Part shown: piece after piece, positions 44,108-54,800 of the stretch | Layout of the letters: every line of letters begins with the position of its first letter | Position numbering within the stretch: position 1 is the first letter of the stretch | Position numbers and translations under genes: made by a program | Source of the DNA: Paenibacillus luteus | Lineage (GTDB): Bacteria; Bacillota; Bacilli; Paenibacillales; Paenibacillaceae | Length of the DNA: 64,000 bases | Direction of reading: 5' to 3' | Assembly (NCBI RefSeq): GCF_006542765.1 | Contig: NZ_SKCD01000077.1 | Location: forward strand, 227,839-291,838 | Notes under the pieces: generated by a model | Databases searched by the model: none | The model's input: the letters and a program-made list of their open reading frames with translations, nothing else | What the model was told of the DNA's origin: nothing

Positions 44108-45611
44108 GTGAACCGCCTCCTTCTGCAATCATCTTCATAATATTGGTTTCCGTCATGTGATCGCCGCTAATTTCGCCTACCTGCATCCGGTCGCGCAGCA
44201 CGACGATCCGATCCGCGCATTCAATCATTTCTTGAAGCTCAGAGGAGATAATTAAGATCGAAAGCCCCGACTTCGCCAGATCCAAGATCAGCTTGCGAAT
44301 CTCGCCTTTGGAGCCAACGTCAATCCCCCTTGTCGGTTCATCGAGAATGAGCAGGCTTGGTTCCGTAGCGAGCCACCGCGCCAAAATAACCTTCTGTTGA
44401 TTGCCGCCGCTTAAATTATCGATACGCTGCTCCATGCTAGGCGTCTTGATTCGAAGCAGCTCGATAAATTTGCGCGCAATTTCCTGCTGTTTTTTTAAAG
44501 GGATATAGTTGAAAATGCCCTTTTTCGCCTGAAGCGCGAGCACAATATTTTCGCGTATCGTCAGCTCGCCCACAATGCCTGCTACTTTCCGATCCTCCGG
44601 GCAGAAGCCTACTCCCTTCCGGATGGCCTTCTTCGGATTCATCGACTGGAACGTCTCCGACCCCAGCGTCAGAATGCCGCTGTCGGACTGGTCAATGCCA
44701 AAGATGAGATTGGCGAACTCCGAACGGCCCGATCCGAGCAAGCCAGCAAGTCCGACAACCTCTCCCTTCTTGACAGATAAGCTGACCGGTTTCACGGAAC
44801 CCGCTCTCGTTAAAGCTTGGGTAGACATCGTGACTTCAGAGGTATAGCTCTGCTCCTTTTTACGATGCTCGTCCTCTTCTCTCCATTCACGGCCGATCAT
44901 ATTCGATACGAGACTGCTCTTGGACAGCTTGCTCGTCTCATATTCACCGACTAAAGCGCCATTGCGCAAAATCGTGATCCGATCGGTGATATCGTAAACC
45001 TGGTCCAGGAAGTGGGTGACAAACACGATTCCCATCCCCTCGTCGCGAAGCTTGCGCATGACATCGAACAATTGCTGCACCTCTTGATTGTCCAAGCTGG
45101 AGGTGGGCTCATCGAGAATAAGAACGCCGCTGGACATGTCAACCGCTCTCGCAATCGCAACCATTTGCTGTATGGCGACCGAGAAATCCGACAGCGGCTG
45201 CTTCACATCCAGATTTAAATTCAACCGTTTCAGCAAGCGCTCGCTGTCCTCGTTCATCCGTTTCCAATCGATCGAGCCTCTACGCTTCGGCACGCGGCCG
45301 ATATACAAATTTTCTGCCACAGACAAATTAGGGCATAAATTAATTTCCTGATACACCGTACTGATTCCAAGCATTTGCGCCTCTTGCGGCGACTTTGCCG
45401 AAATCAGTCTCCCATTCAATTTCACTTCACCTATATCCATCGCGTGCACGCCAGTCAGCACTTTTATCAAGGTAGATTTCCCCGCGCCATTCTCGCCCAT
45501 CAATGCGTGAACCTCTCCTTTTCGCAAGGTGAAGTTTACGCCGCTAAGCGCTTTAACGCCGGGAAAGGTTTTGCTTACGTCATCCATCTTCAGTAGAACG
45601 TTTCCGCTCAT
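44079..45611 (-). CDS. ytfR: Sugar ABC transporter ATPase, YtfR-like
   Basis: 510 residues with two nucleotide-binding domains as in RbsA/MglA. The first has an intact Walker A GENGAGKSTL (about 37) and Walker B VLILDEPTS. The second has NLSGGNQQKVILARWL and LLILDEPTRGIDVGSK but a degenerate Walker A (GLLGSGRSE), normal for this family. It powers the YtfT/YjfF channel. GGAG precedes the ATG. First gene of the transporter operon. Confidence 0.93.
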   Translation of the reverse strand: MSGNVLLKMDDVSKTFPGVKALSGVNFTLRKGEVHALMGENGAGKSTLIKVLTGVHAMDIGEVKLNGRLISAKSPQEAQMLGISTVYQEINLCPNLSVAENLYIGRVPKRRGSIDWKRMNEDSERLLKRLNLNLDVKQPLSDFSVAIQQMVAIARAVDMSSGVLILDEPTSSLDNQEVQQLFDVMRKLRDEGMGIVFVTHFLDQVYDITDRITILRNGALVGEYETSKLSKSSLVSNMIGREWREEDEHRKKEQSYTSEVTMSTQALTRAGSVKPVSLSVKKGEVVGLAGLLGSGRSEFANLIFGIDQSDSGILTLGSETFQSMNPKKAIRKGVGFCPEDRKVAGIVGELTIRENIVLALQAKKGIFNYIPLKKQQEIARKFIELLRIKTPSMEQRIDNLSGGNQQKVILARWLATEPSLLILDEPTRGIDVGSKGEIRKLILDLAKSGLSILIISSELQEMIECADRIVVLRDRMQVGEISGDHMTETNIMKMIAEGGGSHEQYSQTGS

Positions 45612-45748
45612 TAGGCCACTCCTTCCTCTATGAACACTCTATTTTTATGATCAATTATCATTTTACGGATTCAAGCAGCCATTGTATTTACACGCAAAAG
45701 CTATTTTATACATTATTCGGTCCTTTTCCTTGATCCGAAATAAGCAAA

Positions 45749-45790
45749 TAAGCGCCGCCTCCCGCATAGATCTGCGAGGGGCGACGCTTA
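45749..45790 (-). terminator. Terminator of the giant S-layer gene
   Basis: TAAGCG...CGCTTA encloses CCTCCCGCA/TGCGAGGG pairing, 20 bp past the stop at 45810. On the minus strand it is followed by TTTGCTTATTTC. Confidence 0.75.
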
Positions 45791-45809
45791 AAGATAACGA
45801 AAGCTTAGA

Positions 45810-48800
45810 TTAAGGAATCAGCTTAAATAGGCCATAAACAATCTTGGCTGCTTCTGCTCTCGAAGCATGATCCTTTGGTGCAAAGCGGCTAGCGCCTTTT
45901 CCATTAATAATGCCTGCGGCCTGCATTGCGCTAACACTCTCTGCAGCGAATGCGGCAATGGTCGATTGATCGGCAAATGGATTCGTTTCTTCTGAAGAAG
46001 AAAGGTTTACGGCAGCAAGCTTCGATGTGCGATAGGCCATAGCCGCCATCTCTTCTCGCGTAATTTCATCATTTACGCCAAAGCTGCCATCCGTTTTGCC
46101 ATTCACAATGCCAAGCGTTTGGGCTAGCGCCACGGCTTGGTAATACCATGCTTCTTGCGACACGTCGCTAAACGTGCTTGCCGCGCTGCTGTCAGTGAAG
46201 GCAAACGCGTTCATCAGCATCGTAATGAATTGAGCTCTCGTTACTTTGCTGCTCGGAGCAAACAATTGGTTGCCGACGCCATTCACAATTTCACGAGCTG
46301 CCAATGCATGAATGCTTTCTTGCGCCCAAGCGACTTGGGAAAGATCCGTGAAAGCAACAGGCTTGTATACGGCAGCGTATTTACCTGAATGCCCGGCTTC
46401 AAATACTACTTTCCCTGTTTCAGCATCGTATTTGGCATGCTTAATTAGAGACAGCTTTCCTTGGTCATCGATGTAATAAATGACGACTTGATTAGGATTT
46501 TCATTCGGCAGCAGCTTATAATCAAGCGATACTTTAAGCCATTTATCGCCCAAGTCAGATTGCTTGCCTCCATTAACGCTTAGCGTAATCGCATAGACAG
46601 GCTTATCGCCGATTACGGCAGCCGCTTCGGAAGATAAACTTTGTTTGTTAACCCCGGACAAAGAGAGAGCAATGACTGCAGCTTTATCCAGTCCTGGAGC
46701 TATTGGTCCAGTCTTTAGGTTAAACGTTGTGGAACCAAACACAATCTCTACGTTCTCAATTCCCTTCTGCTTGGCTGCTTCAAGCTGGCCCGCAGTCAGT
46801 GATAGAATGACTTCTTTAGCAGTATCTGCATTTTGTAGCATAATCGTCACGGACTTATTCACCGCTTGGGCAAGTACCGCTTCGAAATCCGCTTGTGCTA
46901 CTTTCAGAAGCAGCTGTCCGTTTTCATTCGGCTTAATCGCAGGCAAGGTCAGTACATGACCTTCAACCTTTGCAACCGGCTCCGGTGCAGAACCTCCTCC
47001 GCTAGGCTGCTCTCCGCCATTGCCTGGGTTTTCTGAATCCTTTTGTCCGGAAATGGTAACGGCAATCGTACCGAAGACGGACGGACGGCCAGCGGAGACC
47101 GCTTTTACCGTAACGACCCCATCGTTTAAAGCCGTCAATAGACCCGTTTGCGAAATCGATGCTGCTTGCTCCCCGCTTTCGATCAACCATTGTACTTGTT
47201 TGTTCGTAGCGTCAATCGGAAGTACCGATGCATTCAGCTGGAGTGTACCGCCTTTTGTTGTAATCGCAGCAGCACCGCCTTGGCCGTTGATGACAATAGA
47301 TTCAACCTCAATCTCCTTGTAATTAGAAGGCATGCGCTGCGGCGTCATCGTTGGACCCCACACTTCCATTAAGTCAGGGCCGTTCGCCTGCGGAACGAAT
47401 TGTACGCGGTCAATCGCAAGCTTTCTTGGCTCTGTTTGGCCAATTCCATAATGCACATGATAAACCATAAACAATTCTTTCCCGTCAGGGGATTTCACGA
47501 GCGAGTGATGCCCTGCTCCCGGCACGAGCTCATTAGCTTTCATAATCGGATTGAACTCGTATTTGGTCCACGGCCCAGTAGGCGTAGGAGCAGTCGCATA
47601 GCCTACTCCGTAATCAGGGCTTTGGAAATGGTTTCCTGAATACGTCATGTAATAAGTTCCCTTGTGTTTAATGACAAATGGGCCTTCATTAATGCTAGCG
47701 ACCGGCTGCTTCTGGCTTTTCTCCCAAGCCTGCGTCGGCGCAAATACAAATTGAACCGTATCTTCTTTGATTGTTTTCATATCATCGTTCATTTCAGCAA
47801 CCATAATATGGTTATCATTATTGAAACGAACAAAGTACATATAGGTTTTCCCGTCTTCATCCGTAAAGATATGCGCGTCAATCTCAGGCGTATTCAGATG
47901 GATAGGCGCTTGTACCTCTTGAACAAAAGGTCCGAGCGGCGAATCGCTTGTGGCAACGGCGAGACGTTCCTCAACGGCATAGTACATATAGAATGTACCG
48001 TTTTTCTCAATGACCTCCGGCGCCCAGAAGCGGTTGTTACCCCATGAATTTTTGTTTTCCAGCGCATAACCATGCTCCTGCCAGTTAGCAAGATCCGATG
48101 ACGAATACACCTTAATGCCATTTGGCATATTCGGATAATCGGCGGTATTCGTACCGTACAGGTAATAGACGCCTTCATAGAACAACACATGCGGATCAGC
48201 AATATCAGGAAGCTGTTCCGTATTCGTATAGGTTGGGCCTGTGAGCGTTTCCGCGTAAGCGCTAACCTTCACATTGTCAAACTGTGCTTTGGCATTAAAC
48301 GTTCTAAAGCCAATGGAGCTTGTTGCAAGGTGGGTCGATTCCGCTACGTCAAACTTAGGATACGGATTGACATTCAGCGGGTTGTCATTGATGTAAACCT
48401 GGATGTGGTCTTCACTCGCAATAATTTTAATGGTATACCATTCGTTTGCTTGAATCGGAAGATTTCTTGTTGCGAGCTCTCTCCACTTCCCGTTTGTGAA
48501 ACTGCCTAAGACAGCAGACTTGTTCGCCGCATTAATGCCCACATAATAACCGTCCAATGCATCAGGGCCCACGGCTGGGTTAGAAGCTCTAAATACCAGT
48601 CCGGCTTCCGTTCCGCTAACAATCTTCACGTCCGTTTCCAACACGTAATCGGTAAAGTTCATGCTATTCAGGATGGCTTTGTAGCCCGCTCCGCTCGATA
48701 CCGTATAGGCACCCTCGCTTTCTGACCATACGCCGCCGTAAGTGCTCCATTCGGTAGGATCTAAACTGGAGAAATCTTCACTGTACAGCACTTCACCCGG

Positions 48801-51800
48801 CTTAATCGACCCTACTACCGTGACGGTAGCTCGCGAAGTGAAATCCCCATTTTTAGAAGTTGCCTTAATGACTGCTCTGCCTGGCGATACGCCAACAACT
48901 AATCCTGTTTCACTTACAGTCGCAATGCTTTCATTAGAAGATGACCATGTTACATCGGACCCGCTCTTGCCTTCATTCACGAGCTGAATCTTCTCGCCAG
49001 CCTGCAAATGGGCTGATTTCGGTGCGAGATCAACGCCTCCCTCGATCGTTCTAACCGCGATATAATCAAAAGTCGCATCGATAGGATCGTTAGGCGCAAC
49101 GACATTACTCGCGAAAAACCCGACTTTTATTGAGCTTAAGTCAACGGTCATTGCATCAGCAGCTTGAATCCATTCATAGCCGTTCCAGTAATAAGTCGTA
49201 TACACATTGCCTAATTTTTTAATTTTCAGCGTGAGTGTATCGCCTCCAGGATGATTAACGAAATTAGTTGCCTTTTGGTATTTCCGGTCTATTTCGTACG
49301 CGGTTTCGATAATTTGGCCGCTAGCCCACACATGGGACAGCTTCACAAAATGGTCGGCATCCTGCCATACGATCAAGCCTGCTTGCTGATGGTTTTTGGT
49401 AACTGGGGCCGTCAGCTTCGTTACCAATTCGAAATCGCTGCCTGCCGCAACATTTTTCAAGAACACATTATTTAATGAGTTGTTATCTTGATAAATATCC
49501 GTAGCCGTTGTTCGCAGCGTCATAAAGCCAGGGTTTTTCGTCAAGCTCCAGTTAGAAGCAAGCTCTTGGTACACCGACCAATCCTTATTCAGCTCGGGAG
49601 CATCAAAATGATCCACTATAAATGCAGAAAGATTAGGCTCCTGCGACTCAGGCAGTACGTTAACCGTGCTTTCTGCTAAAATGCTTTCATTCGCTGCGCT
49701 TACCACGCGGATTTGCGCCGTTCCCGGCTGTTTCGCAGCGATCTCAAACATTGTGCGTCCTGTCAATGAATCCTTGCCCACAATAGCCGCTGTCGCTACA
49801 TTCGGATTGGAAGAGGTAATCGTTACATTCTTATCCGAAATCATCATTGGCTTGATGGTTGAAGTAAGCGCCGTTACAGTTCCAATGGCTACATTAAGAA
49901 CGGACTTATCCAAGCTAAGCGATTCAATTGGAAGCTTATTGGCTGGTTCCGCCACAAGACGTTCAAGTACGATATAGTCAATCTGAGCAAAATTCGTTTT
50001 CTTCGAAAGCCGGATTGTGTTCGATCCCGCTTCCAACGTCACATCGACGGAGGACGGATTCGTATGGCCCCAGCCAAAGTTTCTGTAAGCGATGGCTTGC
50101 CCCTTCGTCCCGTTCACGGATACGTCATGCTCGGCAATGGCACCGCCTGAGCTTCCATTCTCAGCCATGACGATCAAGCTGTATTCTCCGGCACTAGCCG
50201 CTTCGACGTTAAATTCTACAAAGTCGTTGCCTGCTGCATCGAGCTGTCCTACAACTTTCCCGCCAGAGCTGTTCTCCGATTGGACGACAGCTGCGCTGCC
50301 ATGAAGCACGGCATCCTCTGCTTCATACCTATGGCGATCAACCAATGGCGTGCCGCTTGGCTGTTCCACCAGCGCATTGTAAGCAACTGGCGTTCCAAAA
50401 TTCGGCGTGCCATCCGCATTCCAAGTAAATTTCTGTGCTCTTACGCTCCGATTCCCCCAGCTTCCGCCCGACTTCATGGTCGCGTGGTAAACGATCCAAT
50501 CCTCTTTCCCATCAGGCGAGGTTGTAAACGTGTTATGCCCCGGTCCGAAACTCATTGGCGCTTTGGTGAATACGGGTCCTCTTTTTGCCCACGATGCGGC
50601 ATTAAGCAGGTTACCGTCTGTGTTGGTAAGCATGCCTAGCGTGTACTCATCGGTCCAGCTTCCGCTAGCGGAGTATACAATGAACACCTTGCCATCCTTT
50701 TTCAATATTTCCGGTCCTTCGTTAATGTATGGCGAGCCATTCAACTCCCATGGTTTTTCAGGGGTAGAAAGTAATACTCTTGGTCCGTTTATCGTCCATG
50801 GATTGCTCATTGGCGCAATATAAAGGTTCTGCCTTACATTCGTATTGCCTTCCCATCCTGACCATACAAAATACAAGGATTGGTTGTCAGCTTGCAAGAC
50901 CGCGCCGTCAATTGCCCATTTGTCAGTTGAATCAGCGACTTTTCCTTTGAAAGTGTAGGTTCCTTGCGGATCCTGCGAGTTGCCTTCCAAGGCATACATA
51001 CGATGGTTGTTGTTGTTTCCGTCATCCGCAGCAAAATAGATATACCATTTTCCATTAATATACTGCAGCTCCGGTGCCCAAATTTCTTTCGAATACATCG
51101 TTCCTGCAGGCGGCGTATAAACGGTTACCCGTGGAGATGATCCGATATCTTCCAAGCGTTTGGCTTTGGCAACGACAAGTGACGTGTCATTATCTGATTT
51201 TGCATAATAATAATAGCCATCCTTGAATACGATCGTCGGGTCTGCGGAGCCCGCGGGTCCCGATACCGGTACGATCGGATTAGTAAAGGTCGTTGCGGCT
51301 TGCACCGTTACCGCTGCAGCAGCAGAGAATCCGCCATCGGCTGAAGTCACCGTAATCGTGGCCGTACCCTCGGCTATTCCCTTTACAATGCCATCTGTTC
51401 CGACATGGGCAATGCCTGGTTTGCTGGAGCTCCAGGTCAACTGCTGGTTCGAGGCATTTACCGGCTTAAGCGTCGCTAGCAGCGTCTCTTTTTGCCCAAC
51501 CTTTACCGTAATTGCAGAAGGCGTCAAGCTCACTGATTCAACCGGTATCTCCGAATAAACCGGCAGCAACACTTGTTTCGCCAGGTTTGGCCCCGCCCAT
51601 TTCACGTGCATGCTCGCATCTCCGGCAGCATGGACATACTCGATCGTCACGGCCAGTTTTTCTCCGCGTGTCAGCGCGATCGTCCCGCTCACTTCTTCTC
51701 TGGCATGTGATTGCTTGTCGATGACTTGAATATCGTCAATCCATACTCTTGCGATGTTGTCGCTGTCTGCAAAAATCGTATAATTGCCTGTTGCTCCGGG

Positions 51801-54800
51801 CTGGATCGTCCCTGTCCACCGGATCGAGAAGTTATCCTCGCCAATGCCTACGGATGAATCAGGCGATCCCGTTCCTCTCTCATTGCCAAGGTCGAAATCA
51901 ACACGCGGGGTGATCGATTTCTTGACGGGCTGTTCGAAGTTGCTGTCTTTAAAATACTGTACGCCGAAGATCGGCAGCGTATCGTAGGCATCGCCTACCA
52001 AAGCTTTAATATCATTGACATCCCAAGGATGGCCGTCTGGATAAACAACACCATGGAATGGCACGGCCGGCTCTTCCGTTAGCGGATTCACATCGCTTCC
52101 CCAAGGGAATCTTGTGTTATCACGGCCAATCCCGAGTGACCACATGACAAAGCCCAATCCTTTCTTGCCGAAATTGTTGACTACTCCCGGAACCGATTGC
52201 GTTAGACGATTCATGACCTCATCGGCAAGCACGCCTTGATTTGGCCCGTATCTGTCCGGATAGGTAGGGTAATCGGATTCATAGGGATGGTACGTAATGA
52301 AGTCAGAGAACGGTCCGCCCGAGAATTGGCCTCCTGTGGAGGTAACCGGGATCGTGGAGCCCGTTTCCTTAATCCAAATTCGAGAATCGTTCATTATTTG
52401 TTTCGTAACGGTGTCCATCAAGCCGCTTTCGCCATTGCTTGGCTCGTTGTAGACGTTCCACACCGCAATTCGATCATCGTTCTTAAATGCGCCTACTACA
52501 CCTTGCACGTAAGCTTTGAGCTTCTCCTTGTTGGCCGCATAATCTGCTTTCACCGTATCGCCTGGAGCTTCGACCCATTGGCTGTTATGCGCGCCGTATC
52601 TAGGTTTTGGCTGATCGCCCCAAACCGGGAAATCGCCCCAGCAATCGTCAAAAAATACGAGCTCGACTTTAATGCCATATTGATCTGCTAAGGAAAGGAA
52701 ATCTTCTAGGTTAGCTAAGAAATTCACCTGGTCATTTTCCCACAATAAGTTATGCATAAATACCCTTACGAAATTAATGCCATACGTTTTGGCATAGGAG
52801 AGCTCGCGATCATTAATTTCATGGTCATAGCTGCGCCATTGCTCAATTTGATTGACTGCGCTAGTCGGAACGAAGACGGCGCCTTGTACCCATGACCAGT
52901 CAAATACAGGCAGCGTTACCGCCCCGGTGTCCGTGACTTTAATATTGTCATAGGCTGCGTCTACGAGAAACGTTCTAAGGCCGATTGCGCCTTGCGTATA
53001 CGTACGGTCTACTACGCTGACTACAACCTCGTCATTGATATATACCTCGATGTTACTTCCTTCAGCAACTACCTTTAACCGGTAGACCGTATTTTGGCTG
53101 ATCGGATAAGGAATGGAGGCCAGCTCTGTCCAATTGTTGTTGAACTTCCCAACCTGAACACGCCCATTCACGGCTATACCCGCAAAGTAGCCTTTAAGGT
53201 TGTCCGTACCAACCGTAGGATCGCTGACTCTGAAAAGCACACCCGCGTTTTCGTCTCTTTCGCCCTTGCTTACAGAGATATCCGTTTCGTAGGTGAAATT
53301 GCTGTAATTGGTGTTATTTGCAATAGATTTGAAACCTGAGCCTTCGCCTACTTTATATTTCCCGTCGGTCACGCTCCAAGAACCGCCATAGGTTGTCCAA
53401 CCCGTTGCGTTCCCGCTGTCAAAGCCTTCATTAAAAGTTGCTGCTTTGCTCGTTAAGCTCGTCAATTTAAAGTTATCGTAAGTAACAAGATTGTTATCGT
53501 TCCAAGCTCTAAGCCCGATCTTGCCTGCTTGATACTCCGTATCCGCGAATTGATACTCCAATTTGCCATTCACATAAATGTAATAGGTTGAACCGTAGCC
53601 CACCACTTTCAAATGGTTGTTCTGGTTTGGATAAACGGCCGCGAATGATTTTGCAATTCCCGTCCAGCTTCCGCTGCCATTATTACCGGCTGCATTCATT
53701 TTCCCGACTTCTAGCGTTCCGTCTGCAGCAATTCCCGCGTAATAGCCGCTCATCTTATCCGCACCGTTGCCAGCATCGGTAACCCTGAATATGAAGCCGC
53801 TGTTTTGCCAGCTTGCATAAGGATTAATATCGGCCTCTACGATGAAATGCTCCGGCGATGCATCAAGCAGCGCCTTGTCGCCCCTGCTGTTCGTTACTTG
53901 GTATTTGCCGCCAACCGCTTGCCAATTCGCTGTTTGTGTACCGGTAAAGGTTGACCACTGCTGGGTAAGCCCATTGTCGAAATCATCCTTTAATTCCCCG
54001 TCGCTTCTAGCGATGACATAAGCTGCTTCCACCGTATCCGACACCGTTTCTCCTGCTTTCTCCGCATAGGCACGAATATTCGTGACCGTCCCTACTGTAA
54101 TTGGAGAAGTATAAAGGGGAGAATTCCCGTTTGGATGACTACCGTCAGTCGTATAACGAATCGTTGCCCCAACCGATGCCGAAGTGATTGAAACCGTTTG
54201 CAACGAATCGTACTGCCCTGGCGCAATGCTGAACTCCGGTGCGGCTGTTGTCTGCTCGAAGCGCTCTCTAACGACGATATTATCTACCGTAGAGGTTCCC
54301 CACCAGGTCCGAAGCCCGATTTGGCCGCCTTCCGTAATTTGTCTGCCGTCATTATCGATCAAGTCAATCACTGGCGTGACCATGTCATTCAGGAAGACTT
54401 GAAAATGGTTACCGATTGCGACCACTTTGACATGGCCTTGGTTCCACTTGACCGGAACGATCTTCAGCTCCTTCCACTCATCGCCATTACCTGTTACTCT
54501 TCCGAGCGTCATTTTCTTGTCAACCGTTAATGCCGCGTAATAGCCCGTATAGCCGTCAGCCACATTATCCGATACGTTATTTACTCTGAAGAGCAGCCCT
54601 GTGCCATCTGAATTGATGCCTCCGATTTTCAGATCAGCTTCATATTGTAAGTTTTGAAAATAAGTGCTGGATGCTACCGTTTTGGCACCGGGAGAACCGT
54701 TAATCCGATACTGCTTTGCCGAATTCACCTCCCAAACGCCGCGATTTTGCGGATCCATGGATCCATATGAGGTCCATCCCTCTGCATCCCCGTCATTAAA

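Noticed and set aside
52201..52230. Missing nucleophile in the GH5-like domain
   Set aside because: At first no standard TE motif was seen, but Glu918 in LADEVMNR lies at the expected place after the barrel's seventh strand, so the pair with Glu843 seems complete.
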